A stretch of 64,000 nucleotides of DNA from Cecembia rubra (GCF_003014575.1 NZ_PYGF01000007.1:212580-276579), one strand, 5' to 3'; shown: positions 1-8,998, numbered from the stretch's first letter. The notes: a model not told the origin generated them from the letters alone. Numbers and translations are program-made.

Positions 1-117
1 GGCAATCCCAATTTCTTCCTGGCCCAGGGTGGTAACCTTCGCTATGCCATTGTCAATGGCTACCTGATTGATCTGAATGACAATAGCCCCCAAAAACTGA
101 TGCAAAGGGTGCAATAA
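1..117 (+). CDS. 3' end of an unidentified gene (partial)
   Basis: The window opens inside a reading frame that runs 38 codons to a TAA at 115-117. The visible C-terminus contains FFLAQGGNLRYAIVNGYLID and ends in KLMQRVQ. It is too short to assign to a family. It is followed by a 152-bp AT-rich gap before the next gene on the same strand. Confidence 0.55.
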   Translation, partial: GNPNFFLAQGGNLRYAIVNGYLIDLNDNSPQKLMQRVQ

Positions 118-269
118 GATGCAGGTTTTTGATCAATTTATTGTTGCTTTGCAATTGAATTGCTGAGAATTACACTGAACCCAAGAATAATAGAAATTTC
201 TTTCAGATGCAGCAGGATTTTTGTTACATTTAGAAAAGTTAAAACCTCTACTTTTAAGCTAAATTAACT

Positions 270-1001
270 ATGAAGAAAAATCTTACAGCGGTCATTTTTT
301 CTTTGGCTATTGTAATTGCTGCTGCCATTTTGGGCAGTGCTTTTCTGAACAGAAATAAAAAATCCGGCACCGTAGATGTTACAGGTTTGGGACAGAAAAA
401 TTTTACTTCCGATCTCGTGGTTTGGGAGGGGAATTTCAGCCGGGAAAATCTGGATATCAAGGTGGCATATGCGGAACTTGAAAAGGATAGAAAAGCGGTA
501 ACGGATTATCTGGTGGCCAAAGGTATTCCAAAAGATCAGATCATTTTTCGCGCCGTTAATACCAATCCCCTTTACAGACAAAATTACAGCAGCGCGGGTA
601 ATTATATGGGACAGACTTTTTTGGGTTATGAACTTAACCAAAGTCTTCAGATCGATTCCAAGGAGGTGGATAAGATTGACCAGATTTCAAGAGAAATCAC
701 AGAGTTATTGTTGCAGGGGGTAAAATTTTATTCCCAACCTCCGAGGTATTATTATACCGAACTGGAAAGTCTAAAAATAGAAATGATATCCAGGGCAACT
801 GAAGATGCAAGGTTGAGGGCAGAAAAAATTGCTGAGAATTCGGGTGCTAAGCTGGGGAAACTGATTGCCGCAAATATGGGGATATTCCAGATTACCGGTC
901 AACATTCTACAGAGGATTATTCTTGGGGAGGTACTTTCAATACTACCTCCAAAGAAAAGACGGCCTCCATTACCATGAGGTTGAGTTATTCCGTAAGATG
1001 A
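270..1001 (+). CDS. SIMPL (DUF541) domain envelope protein
   Basis: This 243-residue protein has one N-terminal hydrophobic segment (about residues 6-26), either a signal anchor or a signal peptide, so it should act in the periplasm. The rest fits the SIMPL/DUF541 family. It starts with the family-typical VDVTGLGQKNFTSD stretch near residues 36-48, which resembles the 'V.V.G.g.....pD' opening of SIMPL proteins. A long helix with EKDRKAVTDYLVAKGI follows, and around residues 170-200 comes the DARLRAEKIAENSGAKLGK segment that recurs across the family. Members are secreted proteins of poorly known function, with oxidative stress or signalling roles proposed in different hosts. It stands alone and is followed by a clear terminator. 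Confidence 0.8.
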   Translation: MKKNLTAVIFSLAIVIAAAILGSAFLNRNKKSGTVDVTGLGQKNFTSDLVVWEGNFSRENLDIKVAYAELEKDRKAVTDYLVAKGIPKDQIIFRAVNTNPLYRQNYSSAGNYMGQTFLGYELNQSLQIDSKEVDKIDQISREITELLLQGVKFYSQPPRYYYTELESLKIEMISRATEDARLRAEKIAENSGAKLGKLIAANMGIFQITGQHSTEDYSWGGTFNTTSKEKTASITMRLSYSVR

Positions 1002-1022
1002 TTTTGAAGTATCAAGAAAAAC

Positions 1023-1055
1023 AAAAACCCGCTTTTTATACTGCGGGTTTTTTTA
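1023..1055 (+). terminator. Rho-independent terminator after the SIMPL gene
   Basis: A stem AAACCCGC / GCGGGTTT with a loop of about 10 bases is followed by a run of T. It lies between the + strand SIMPL gene and the convergent ndk and may serve both. Confidence 0.8.
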
Positions 1056-1073
1056 TGTCTATAAGAGAAGGAA

Positions 1074-1496
1074 TTATCTTACCCTGTCAAATTGGTTGAA
1101 ATAGAAGTTTCCTTCAATTTCAGCATTCTCATCAGAGTCTGAACCATGAACAGCATTTGCTTCGATGGATGTAGCGAAGATTTTTCTGATGGTTCCTTCA
1201 GCAGCATTTGCAGGATTGGTAGCACCGATCAAAGTTCTGAAATCTTCTACCGCATTGTCTTTCTCCAGGATAGCTGCAATGATCGGTCCAGAGGACATAT
1301 ACTTGCAAAGATCTGCATAGAAAGGTCTTTCCTTATGTACTGCATAGAATTTTCCTGCGAGCTCAGGAGTAAGCTGGGTCGCCTTGATGGCTACAATCTT
1401 AAAGCCTGCTTCCTCGATCATTTTCAAAATTGCTCCTGAGTTGCCTGCAGCAAAAGCATCAGGCTTGATCATGGTGAATGTTCTGTTTCCTGCCAT
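1074..1496 (-). CDS. ndk: Nucleoside diphosphate kinase
   Basis: This cytoplasmic enzyme transfers the gamma phosphate from ATP to NDPs through a phosphohistidine. At 140 residues it has the usual family length. It opens with [10 protein letters not shown], the conserved beta1/Lys11 region, and carries the active-site histidine in NAVHGSDS (His117). The GPIIAAILE and GTIRKIFA segments are also typical. It is transcribed away from the DHH/FKBP operon, sharing a divergent promoter region. A -7 box is visible on its strand at 1533-1540. Confidence 0.97.
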   Translation of the reverse strand: MAGNRTFTMIKPDAFAAGNSGAILKMIEEAGFKIVAIKATQLTPELAGKFYAVHKERPFYADLCKYMSSGPIIAAILEKDNAVEDFRTLIGATNPANAAEGTIRKIFATSIEANAVHGSDSDENAEIEGNFYFNQFDRVR

Positions 1497-1532
1497 TTCT
1501 TTGGAATTTATATCTGTTTTTTAATTTGGCTG

Positions 1533-1540
1533 CAAAAATA
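1533..1540 (-). promoter_or_regulatory. Bacteroidota -7 box for ndk
   Basis: On the minus strand this reads TATTTTTG, a perfect TAnnTTTG, 37 bases before the ndk start. No clear TTG -33 element is visible at the usual distance. Confidence 0.5.
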
Positions 1541-1670
1541 GGGGAATTCATTTAAAGTCCATAGAAAGGTATGGAATTCTCTCTTATCTCTTTCAAAATT
1601 AGCTGATTAACCAAATTGGGAAAATTCAAAAATATTATAGACATTTGCAGACTATATTCCTTTCAGGGGA

Positions 1671-2729
1671 ATGTACAAAAGCAACCAAATGCAGGAATTA
1701 GAGTTATTTAAAGATAGATTATCATCCCCCCACAAAGTTGTCATTACCACCCATCATAAGCCAGATGCAGATGCATTGGGATCTTCTTTGGGAATGGCCA
1801 ACTACCTCAAAAAAAAGGGACATGATGTCACGGTAATTACACCTTCAGATTATCCCCAATTCCTTTCTTGGATGAAGGGAAATGACCAAGTCCTCAACTT
1901 TGAAAATCCAGAGCACAGGGAAAAAGCAATTGAAATGGTGATGAATGCTGATACCATTTTCTGTCTTGATTTTTCCTGTCTCAAAAGACTTCATGAACTT
2001 GCATCCTTTGTAACCAAGTCCAAGGCTTTCATTGTAAACATTGACCATCATCAGGACCCAAAGGACTTTGCTGATTTTAGGTATTGGAGTACAAAAGCTG
2101 CAGCTACCTGTGAACTGGTCTATGAACTCATTGTAGCCCTAGGGGACCAATATTACATAGATAAAGATATTGCAGATTGTCTTTATGCAGGTATCATGAC
2201 GGATACAGGAGGTTTTAGGCATCCAAATACCACCAAAAATGTTCACCTTATTACCGCAGAACTCATTGAATTGGGTGCGGACAACACAAGGATATCCAGA
2301 TTGATTTATGATACCAATTCGGTTAACCGTCTGAAGTTTATTGGATTTGCCATTACCAGAAGGCTGACTATTTTGGAGGATTTAAAGACGGCCTATTTTT
2401 CTATAGGAAAAAAGGACCTCAAGAAATACCAATCCCAGACCGGAGATACAGAAGGGCTAGTCAATTATGCCCTTTCCTTGGATGGTATAAAAATTGCCGC
2501 ACTCTTTACAGAAAGGGAGGACGGAGTAAAAATTTCTTTCCGTTCCACTGAGGAAATAGCTGTTAATAAGTTTGCGGCGGACTACTTTGATGGAGGAGGG
2601 CACAAAAATGCATCCGGCGGAAGATCTTCTCTTCCTTTAAAGGAAACAACCGAAAAATTCGAAAAATTAATAAAAGAAAATCAAAAAACGCTTTTCAATC
2701 AATTAGAACCCATCCATGAAAAAAATTAA
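1671..2729 (+). CDS. DHH-family phosphoesterase (NrnA-like nano-RNase/pAp phosphatase)
   Basis: This 352-residue protein shows both halves of the DHH/DHHA1 phosphoesterase fold. The metal-binding HHKPDADALGSS motif lies at residues 28-39, the signature DHH is in NIDHHQDP, and the DHHA1 substrate-binding motif GGGHKNASGG is near the C-terminus. NrnA-type enzymes degrade very short RNA and dephosphorylate pAp; c-di-AMP hydrolases are relatives, so the exact substrate is open. Starts at 1671 or 1689 (second Met) are both possible. An AGGGGA stretch directly precedes 1671. Its 3' end overlaps the next gene by 14 bases, so it heads an operon with three FKBP lipoproteins. Confidence 0.88.
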   Translation: MYKSNQMQELELFKDRLSSPHKVVITTHHKPDADALGSSLGMANYLKKKGHDVTVITPSDYPQFLSWMKGNDQVLNFENPEHREKAIEMVMNADTIFCLDFSCLKRLHELASFVTKSKAFIVNIDHHQDPKDFADFRYWSTKAAATCELVYELIVALGDQYYIDKDIADCLYAGIMTDTGGFRHPNTTKNVHLITAELIELGADNTRISRLIYDTNSVNRLKFIGFAITRRLTILEDLKTAYFSIGKKDLKKYQSQTGDTEGLVNYALSLDGIKIAALFTEREDGVKISFRSTEEIAVNKFAADYFDGGGHKNASGGRSSLPLKETTEKFEKLIKENQKTLFNQLEPIHEKN

Positions 2730-3651
2730 ATCACTATTATTTGCGGTTGCCCTTATGGTCATTGCATTCAGTGCCATGTCATGCAACAAAACCAAGACCA
2801 CTTCTGATGGTATAGAATATACTTACATCAAAGAGGGTAGCCAGGCACCAAAAAACGGAGAATTTGTATTGTATCATTTGATTGTTAAAACTGACAAAGA
2901 TTCAACATTCATCTCAACCTATGACCAAATGATGCCTGCATATCTGCAGTTCAATGACTCCATCCCTAGGAAATCGGGTATGGATGAAATATTTCTTGGA
3001 TTGAAGAAAGGTGACAGTATAGCATTTGAGACGACCGCCAAAAAAATATTTGCTGAAAATATTCCGTTTTTCCTGAAGGATGAACAAAAAATTAAAGTAA
3101 GAATTGGCGTATTAGATGTTCTTGATTATCAGGGAGTCGAGGCCTATTTCAATTCACTACAGGAAGCAGAAATGAAAAGACAGGCAGAAGGAGCAGTAAA
3201 GCAGTTGGAAATCGATACCCAAATCATCCAAGATTACATCGCTGAAAAAAATATCAATGCCATCAGGACAGAGTCAGGTCTATATTACGTCATAGAATCA
3301 GCAGGATCAGGACCGCAAATTGAAGAAGGTGATTTGGCCTTTGTTCATTATGCGGGATATTTGTTGGACGGTACTCTATTTGATACAAGCATCAAATCAC
3401 TTGCTATGGCAAATGGTGTTTATAATGAACAAAGAGACCAATATAATGGATATGCTCCTTTGGAAGTAAGGGTAGCTATGGGCCAGGTAATCAAGGGATG
3501 GGACGAAGGTCTTGCCTTATTGAAAAAAGGCGATAAAGCAAAATTTATCATTCCGTCTCCATTGGCATATGGGGACAGAGATTCAGGTGGCCCAATTCCG
3601 GCAAACTCTATTCTGATCTTTGACGTAGAAGTCACTGATGTTCAAAAATAA
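2716..3651 (+). CDS. FKBP-type peptidyl-prolyl isomerase lipoprotein, two FKBP-like domains
   Basis: This is a 311-residue lipoprotein with signal peptide and lipobox ending at Cys23 (FSAMSC). It should fold proteins in the periplasm, anchored to a membrane. The C-terminal half (about 190-311) is a full FKBP domain with the GDLAFVHYAGYLLDGTLFDTS opening, VIKGWDEGL and the IPANSILIFDVEV ending. The N-terminal half (about 45-140) looks like a second, degenerate FKBP domain (LGLKKGDSIAFE) without a recognisable full active site. A charged linker joins the two. It overlaps the DHH gene by 14 bases and is followed 9 bases later by another FKBP gene. The DHH-FKBP pairing recalls the gldI locus of gliding Bacteroidota, but identity with gldI is only inferred. 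Confidence 0.9.
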   Translation: MKKIKSLLFAVALMVIAFSAMSCNKTKTTSDGIEYTYIKEGSQAPKNGEFVLYHLIVKTDKDSTFISTYDQMMPAYLQFNDSIPRKSGMDEIFLGLKKGDSIAFETTAKKIFAENIPFFLKDEQKIKVRIGVLDVLDYQGVEAYFNSLQEAEMKRQAEGAVKQLEIDTQIIQDYIAEKNINAIRTESGLYYVIESAGSGPQIEEGDLAFVHYAGYLLDGTLFDTSIKSLAMANGVYNEQRDQYNGYAPLEVRVAMGQVIKGWDEGLALLKKGDKAKFIIPSPLAYGDRDSGGPIPANSILIFDVEVTDVQK

Positions 3652-3660
3652 TCTATACCA

Positions 3661-4206
3661 ATGAAGTACTTAAATTTTGGGATTTTAGCTTTATCGTTAT
3701 TCTTATCTTCATGTATTTCCGACAGTGAAAATACCCAAATCATCTTTGAGAGAGATCTTCAAAGAATCGAGGAGTTTGTACGTGAAAATCCTATCCCTTC
3801 TGTGAAGGAGTTTTCTGATCCTGGTTTGGGAATCCGGATCTTCTGGCAAGAGGTTTCCAACAGTGGAAGAAAAGCATTTCTAGGTGATACAGTGGTGGTG
3901 GACTATGTCGGTAAATTGTTGAACGGCAATGTGTTTGACACCTCAATTGAAAGTGTTGCAAGGGAGAATAACATATTCAACCCAAATAGGCCTTATGGGC
4001 CATTTAGATTTGCATTCGGACTTGAACCGGTAATCCAAGGTTTTCTCTTTGGTATTTCCCAAATGGAAGAAGGGGATAAAGCTACTGTAATTATGCCCTC
4101 CCTTTATGGATATGGTCGTGATGCAGCACAGGGTATCCCTAGTATTTCTGTATTAATGTTCGAGTTGGATTATATCAAACTCAAAACTCCTGAAGACGAG
4201 GAATAA
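3661..4206 (+). CDS. FKBP-type peptidyl-prolyl isomerase lipoprotein
   Basis: This 181-residue protein has a signal peptide ending in a lipobox at Cys18 (LFLSSC) and one FKBP domain over residues 55-175. It shows GDTVVVDYVGKLLNGNVFDTS, EPVIQGFLFGI, a YGYGRDA loop and a final IPSISVLMFELDYI strand. The usual GW of the FKBP pocket is replaced by GF (IQGF). Catalysis may therefore be weaker, but the fold is intact. It is the third gene of the operon and its stop overlaps the next start by one base. Confidence 0.9.
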   Translation: MKYLNFGILALSLFLSSCISDSENTQIIFERDLQRIEEFVRENPIPSVKEFSDPGLGIRIFWQEVSNSGRKAFLGDTVVVDYVGKLLNGNVFDTSIESVARENNIFNPNRPYGPFRFAFGLEPVIQGFLFGISQMEEGDKATVIMPSLYGYGRDAAQGIPSISVLMFELDYIKLKTPEDEE

Positions 4207-4745
4207 TGAAAAGATTAAGTACTTTATTTTTGGTATTGGTAGCCATTATCGGGTTATCTTGTGAACCCCGCAATCCCTTTGGACCAACCTATGATCTAGA
4301 AGGAAATCTCGCCAGGGACGGCAAAATCATCGATGAGTTCTTGAAGACTGCTCAGATTGACAGCATAAGAAGGATTCATGATCAAAATGGCGTAATTATA
4401 ATCGTACAAGAAGAAGGGACTGGTTCAAAGCCTGGAGAATTCCGCTTGATCTATACCAATTATATTGGAAGATTGCTGGATGGTACCGTGTTCGATACCA
4501 ACCTGGAATCAGTAGCCAAGGCCAACGATGTTTGGGATGAAAACCGTATTTACAGGACTTTCCAGTTTACCTTAGGTTCTGGGGAAGCTATACAAGGTTT
4601 CAATATTGGGTTCAGGCAGTTAAGAAGCGGATCTAAGGCCGTTTTGATCATTCCTTCTCCATGGGCTTATAGGGATCAGGAAAGGGATGGTATTCCAGCA
4701 AATTCCATTTTGATGTTTGAAGTTGAATTTCTGGGAATTGAGTGA
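4206..4745 (+). CDS. FKBP-type peptidyl-prolyl isomerase lipoprotein
   Basis: This 179-residue paralogue of the gene before it has a lipobox at Cys19 (IIGLSC) and an FKBP domain with YTNYIGRLLDGTVFDTN, EAIQGFNIGFRQL and IPANSILMFEVEFL. The Trp of the binding pocket is again Phe (IQGF). Its ATG shares the final A of the preceding TAA, so translation is probably coupled. It ends the operon, with a strong terminator 60 bases downstream. Three FKBP lipoproteins in a row suggest duplication with divergence for different envelope clients. Confidence 0.9.
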   Translation: MKRLSTLFLVLVAIIGLSCEPRNPFGPTYDLEGNLARDGKIIDEFLKTAQIDSIRRIHDQNGVIIIVQEEGTGSKPGEFRLIYTNYIGRLLDGTVFDTNLESVAKANDVWDENRIYRTFQFTLGSGEAIQGFNIGFRQLRSGSKAVLIIPSPWAYRDQERDGIPANSILMFEVEFLGIE

Positions 4746-4804
4746 GCAGGGTAGTTTAGAAGATCCTGTATATAGCATTCACTTCTTTTTGATAAATTAA
4801 ATAC

Positions 4805-4844
4805 AAAAGAGGCTGCCATCATTTTATAAGGCAGCCTCTTTTCT
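4805..4844 (+). terminator. Rho-independent terminator of the DHH/FKBP operon
   Basis: A 13-base perfect stem (AAAAGAGGCTGCC / GGCAGCCTCTTTT) around a 12-base loop, with T-rich flanks. The symmetric A and T tracts could make it bidirectional. Confidence 0.88.
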
Positions 4845-5221
4845 TTGATGTTTATTCAAGCTTTTGATTCTCTTCACAGAATAAACGTCATAAGTCTTTG
4901 AAATATACAATATTAATCCGGGTTGAAATCCATGGACTGAAATGTCCTGATTCTAAGGATTTAACATTTAGGAAAATGTTAAGAAAAAGAGTTGATATTT
5001 ATTAAAAGGACATCCTGAACCGGAGCTGTGGAGGTGAAGGATCTCCTAAACAATAGGTGTATTTCTCAGCTGGATCTGGTCAACGTGGTGCGCAATATTG
5101 TAGTGTCCTACCTGTTCATAACCTTAAATGTTGAGACCTCAGAATGAGGCGGCATTAGAGATATTATTTTTCTGGAGACAAATAATTTAAAATCTGCCAA
5201 AGAGGCAAAACCTTTGAATAA
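4845..5221. other. Non-coding stretch with a degenerate intergenic repeat-like segment
   Basis: No convincing reading frame is present. Around 5011-5045 the bases read like the CATCCTGAgc..GAAGGATCTC elements scattered between genes in many Bacteroidota, here degenerate and interrupted. A second segment near 5133-5160 (TCAGAATGAGGCGGCATTAGAG) has the same flavour. Both are resemblances from memory, not alignments. Confidence 0.35.
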
Positions 5222-5812
5222 TTAAGCTCTCAATTTCCTTGGGATTAATGACGGAACTTCATTTTTATACTGGGTATAACTTTTACCATAAAGTTGAGTA
5301 AGCTTTTTTTCTTCAAAATAAATTCCAAAAGGCAAATAAGTCAGCAAGCAGAGAAGATGCATAAAGGATGAAAGCAAAGGTTGGTAAAAGAAAAACCCTA
5401 GAAAGATCAAAACCAATCCTGCATATAATGGATGCCTAATGTATTGATATAAGCCCTTTTGAATAAACTCTTGTTTTTCAATGAGGTCATCATTGGGGCG
5501 GAATCCTATAAATGAACTCAGGGAAAAATGCCTGAATGATTTTACACAGATAATTGTGCCAAAAGCAGCAAACATATAGCCCAAATAAGTGGTAAAATCA
5601 GTAACGGCCATGAGGGAACTTTTTTCTATTGTTGCACCGTAAACCAGAATGGCCAATAAACCGACAACAGATAATAGAGAATATAATAAGCGGTACCAAA
5701 CATAGGATTTACCTATTTTATTTTTTAGCCATTGTTTGAAAAAAAGGCTTGCCAAAAGGGTATGTAAGCTGTAATATAATCCCCAAAAGAGGACAAGAAG
5801 TAGGTAGGGCAT
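5222..5812 (-). CDS. NnrU/isoprenylcysteine-methyltransferase-like membrane protein
   Basis: This integral membrane protein has about five hydrophobic segments. It carries the signature of the PEMT/ICMT methyltransferase superfamily near the C-terminus: GLYQYIRHPLYAG, then an acidic EEKKL pair and YGKSYTQYKNEVP. Those motifs bind S-adenosylmethionine in related enzymes, and some members are called NnrU or methanethiol S-methyltransferase. The substrate here is unknown. The frame opens further upstream only with a TTG at 5860, so the ATG at 5812 (MPYLLLVLF) is preferred, giving 196 residues. It is divergent from the following dehydrogenase. Confidence 0.75.
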   Translation of the reverse strand: MPYLLLVLFWGLYYSLHTLLASLFFKQWLKNKIGKSYVWYRLLYSLLSVVGLLAILVYGATIEKSSLMAVTDFTTYLGYMFAAFGTIICVKSFRHFSLSSFIGFRPNDDLIEKQEFIQKGLYQYIRHPLYAGLVLIFLGFFFYQPLLSSFMHLLCLLTYLPFGIYFEEKKLTQLYGKSYTQYKNEVPSLIPRKLRA

Positions 5813-5944
5813 TTTGGAATATGTTTTTAGGTTTACCTTTACATACCACAAAGTAAACAAGTCTTGTTTAAAGGGATTACTTTTATGCTCAGGAGTTTTT
5901 TGATTGCTTGTCTTTTTCTAATTTGACAGTTCAAACCCAAAGTA

Positions 5945-7156
5945 ATGAAAATAGGATTAATAAGAGAGGGTAAAATCCCTCCTGATAAGAGAGTGCCCTT
6001 TACTCCTGAGCAGGTAAGGAGACTTTTAGAGCTACATCCCAATGAACTGGAATTCAAAGTGGAGGCGAGCCCTATCAGATGTTATTCCGATGCTGAATTT
6101 TCAGACTTGAATATTGAAGTCGCTCAGGATATGTCTGATTGTGATGTGCTTATGGGGATTAAGGAGGTGCCTATAAATCTACTTATTCCTGACAAAACAT
6201 ATATCTTTTTCTCCCATACGATTAAGAAGCAAGCCTACAACAGGAAACTTTTACAGGAAGTACTCCGAAATAACATCAAACTCATTGATTATGAGGTATT
6301 GAAAAATGAAAAGGGAGAGCGTACTGTAGCTTTTGGAAGATGGGCAGGAATAGTAGGTGCCTATAACGGTCTTTGGACCTATGGTAAAAAAACAGGTCTC
6401 TATGATATCAAAAGGGCTTTTGAATGTTTTGATAGGGATGAATTGGACATTGAACTCAAAAAAGTTCAGCTTCCACCAATTAAAATTGTAGTGACAGGAA
6501 CGGGAAGGGTCGGCAAAGGGGTTTTGGAAGTACTTGAATCTGTAGGTATCAGACAAGTTGGTCCTAAGGATTTTTTACACCAATATTTTGATGAAGCGGT
6601 GTTTACGGTTTTATCTTCATCGGATTTCAATAGAAGAAAGACGGATGGTGGCTTCGACAGAGAGGAATTTTTCACATGTCCTGAAAAATATGAAAGCCAC
6701 TTTTTGAAGTATGCAGAAGTCAGTGACATCCTATTGGCTGCCGCTTATTGGGACAGCCGGGCACCAAGATTATTCGAAATAGAGGACATTAGCTCAGAAG
6801 ATTTCAATATTTCAGTAATTGCAGATATTACCTGTGATATCAATGGTTCAGTTCCTACCACAGTCAAGGCTTCAAATATTCAGCAACCCGTTTTTGATGT
6901 AGATAGAGAAAATTTTGAAATCTTGCAGGCTTTTGGAAAGCAGAACAGTATTTCTGTAATGGCCATAGACAATTTGCCGACTGAGCTGCCGAGAAATGCT
7001 TCTGAGGAATTTGGACGGCAATTGATAGAACATCTTATCCCGGAACTTTTGAAGCCAAGTTCAAAAATTTTGGATAAAGCAACCATAACCAAGGATGGGG
7101 ATTTAACTTTGGAGTTTATGTATTTAAAGGATTTTGTGAATGAAACAGTAGAATAA
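5945..7156 (+). CDS. Alanine dehydrogenase / lysine-forming saccharopine dehydrogenase-like enzyme
   Basis: This 403-residue protein has the AlaDH/PNT architecture. The N-terminal catalytic domain carries IREGKIPPDKRVPFTPEQ, where the Arg and Lys positions match the substrate-binding start of this family. It is followed by the GRWAGIVGAYNGLWTYG helix, and the Rossmann domain shows TGTGRVGKGV near residue 185. The C-terminal ADITCDINGSVP and AIDNLPTELPR stretches fit NAD-dependent saccharopine dehydrogenases (lysine forming) better than transhydrogenase. Its role could be lysine or amino-acid catabolism. It is separated by two bases from deoC, so the two are probably co-transcribed without an obvious pathway link. 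Confidence 0.8.
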   Translation: MKIGLIREGKIPPDKRVPFTPEQVRRLLELHPNELEFKVEASPIRCYSDAEFSDLNIEVAQDMSDCDVLMGIKEVPINLLIPDKTYIFFSHTIKKQAYNRKLLQEVLRNNIKLIDYEVLKNEKGERTVAFGRWAGIVGAYNGLWTYGKKTGLYDIKRAFECFDRDELDIELKKVQLPPIKIVVTGTGRVGKGVLEVLESVGIRQVGPKDFLHQYFDEAVFTVLSSSDFNRRKTDGGFDREEFFTCPEKYESHFLKYAEVSDILLAAAYWDSRAPRLFEIEDISSEDFNISVIADITCDINGSVPTTVKASNIQQPVFDVDRENFEILQAFGKQNSISVMAIDNLPTELPRNASEEFGRQLIEHLIPELLKPSSKILDKATITKDGDLTLEFMYLKDFVNETVE

Positions 7157-7158
7157 GT

Positions 7159-7818
7159 ATGAAAAATATTGAAAGGTATATAGAGCAGACGATTTTGAAG
7201 CCTCTGACCGTCGATGCTGATATTGAAGGTTTGGTTCAGGATGCCAAAAAATTCGGGTTTGTGGGTATTTGTGTGCCTCCATTTTGGGTGAAAAAAGCCA
7301 AAAGGGAAATAGGAGACGCTCCTATACAATTGGTGACAGTGGTAGGCTTTCCCCTAGGCTATAACATGACAGAGACCAAAGTTTATGAAACCGAGCAAGC
7401 CATAAAGGACGGTGCAGATGAGATTGATGTAGTTTGGTCCATCACTGCATTTAAGGCAGGGATGAACTGGCCAAAAATTGAATTGGCGAGGTTGGCCAAG
7501 CTTTGTCATGAACATGAGCGTATCCTGAAAGTAATAATAGAGACGGCGTACCTTAACGAGGAAGAGATCATCCAAGCCTGTAAAATCTGTGCTGAAGCGG
7601 GGGTAGATTATGTTAAGACTTCTACCGGGTTTGCTCCGGAAGGGGCTCAGGAAGGCCATATCAAACTGATGAGAGAAAATTTGCCCAGCAGTGTAGGTAT
7701 CAAGGCAAGTGGCGGTATCAAAACTTATGAACAGGCGGTGAGAATGATCAAGGCTGGCGCTGATAGGATAGGGACCAGCTCGGGGGTACAGATTGTAGAA
7801 GCATCAAGGGAGGGTTAA
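7159..7818 (+). CDS. deoC: Deoxyribose-phosphate aldolase
   Basis: This TIM-barrel class I aldolase cleaves 2-deoxyribose-5-phosphate to glyceraldehyde-3-phosphate and acetaldehyde in nucleoside breakdown. At 219 residues it has the usual length. The Schiff-base lysine is Lys153 in DYVKTSTGF, the second active-site lysine is Lys182 in GIKASGGIK, and the acidic residue is Asp90 in DEIDVV. It starts two bases after the dehydrogenase stop, so it is translated from the same message. The frame ends at a hairpin shared with the convergent phosphate transporter. Confidence 0.96.
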   Translation: MKNIERYIEQTILKPLTVDADIEGLVQDAKKFGFVGICVPPFWVKKAKREIGDAPIQLVTVVGFPLGYNMTETKVYETEQAIKDGADEIDVVWSITAFKAGMNWPKIELARLAKLCHEHERILKVIIETAYLNEEEIIQACKICAEAGVDYVKTSTGFAPEGAQEGHIKLMRENLPSSVGIKASGGIKTYEQAVRMIKAGADRIGTSSGVQIVEASREG

Positions 7819-7830
7819 ACACTCCCTTTT
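7806..7830. terminator. Short terminator hairpin between deoC and the Na/Pi transporter
   Basis: AAGGGAG and CTCCCTT pair around the deoC stop codon and are followed by TTTTATTTTTT on the + strand. It lies between two convergent genes only ten bases apart and could work in both directions. Confidence 0.6.
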
Positions 7831-8998
7831 ATTTTTTGATTTCAGTTTTTTGATACCGATCTGCATGGCCCATTTCCCTGATGTCCTCATTTTTATTGAA
7901 ATAGATCAATAAGAATGGAATGATGAAAAATGTCAATAGAATGTAGGCAAAACCCACTAATCTTGTTCGAGTAGACTCATTTCCCAGGTAGGTGGCAATT
8001 TTTACGGGGATATTCCTAATTGATGGAAATGGCATAAAGAGCATTGCGCCTATCATATTGAAAAGGAAATGTACCACAGCTAAACTGATAGCAGCATCTG
8101 TTTTATAAATCGCAGCTATGGCAGCTGTAATGGTAGTTCCGATATTTGCACCTATGATAAAAGGAAAAGCTTTCACCAGAGATACTTTCCTATTGGCCAC
8201 AGCAGGCACTATGATGGAAGTAGTCACTGTACTGGATTGAACAGCGGCAGTGAAGAATGCCCCATACAAAAAGGAGAAGAAGGGTTTTTGAAAAATGTGC
8301 TTGTTGATTTTATTCACATTGGCAGACATAAATGACTTCAACACAAACTTGGAAAGCAGCTTGATAGAGGTAAATACCATTATTACTGCAAACAGCAGCA
8401 ATAGAAATGGTTGGCCAATTAGGTTGGCAATCCACAATGTCAATGGTCTAGTAAAGAGCACATTATACTGGTAGTTACCGTCATATTCTCCCCCACTATC
8501 AAAAAATGTAGCGGTAATAAAGGAAGCTGTTTCACTTAGGAAACCAAAATAAACTTCCAAGGGAAATAGGATTAATACAGTAAGGATATTGAAAATATCA
8601 TGGAGCACCCCTGCGGCCAAAGCTTTTTTGAACACATTTCTCTTCATAATAAAAGAAAATGCAACCAAAGTACTGGTAATCGTTGTACCAATATTTGCTC
8701 CCATCACCAAGGGAACAGCTTGCCCTAATGTCAATGAACCTGATGCGACCACAGCGACAATCATTGCAGTTACTGTAGAACTGCTTTGGATCAAAGCAGT
8801 CATCAATAATCCCACAAAAAGACCGATGAATGGATTGTTTGTTGCCCGGAAGAGAGAGGAGGCAAAATCACTGTTGAGACGGATCATGCTCACCGTTAAT
8901 AAATCAATGGAGAGCATAAATAGCAATAGCCCCAAAACTGTAATTAAGACTGAAAATAACCTGTTGGGGCCTTTTGGGCCTGTTTTACTACTGCTCAT
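7829..8998 (-). CDS. Na+/phosphate cotransporter family protein (NptA/PNaS type)
   Basis: This 389-residue inner-membrane protein has about nine hydrophobic segments. It contains the duplicated substrate-site motif of the Na/Pi cotransporter family, QSSSTVTAMIV in the first half and QSSTVTTSIIV in the second, plus two GANIGTTIT motifs. That internal repeat is diagnostic. It lacks the C-terminal PhoU-like domain found in some bacterial relatives. It is transcribed divergently from a PiT-like gene, and the 330-bp gap between them has two copies of a 13-bp repeat. Confidence 0.9.
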   Translation of the reverse strand: MSSSKTGPKGPNRLFSVLITVLGLLLFMLSIDLLTVSMIRLNSDFASSLFRATNNPFIGLFVGLLMTALIQSSSTVTAMIVAVVASGSLTLGQAVPLVMGANIGTTITSTLVAFSFIMKRNVFKKALAAGVLHDIFNILTVLILFPLEVYFGFLSETASFITATFFDSGGEYDGNYQYNVLFTRPLTLWIANLIGQPFLLLLFAVIMVFTSIKLLSKFVLKSFMSANVNKINKHIFQKPFFSFLYGAFFTAAVQSSTVTTSIIVPAVANRKVSLVKAFPFIIGANIGTTITAAIAAIYKTDAAISLAVVHFLFNMIGAMLFMPFPSIRNIPVKIATYLGNESTRTRLVGFAYILLTFFIIPFLLIYFNKNEDIREMGHADRYQKTEIKK

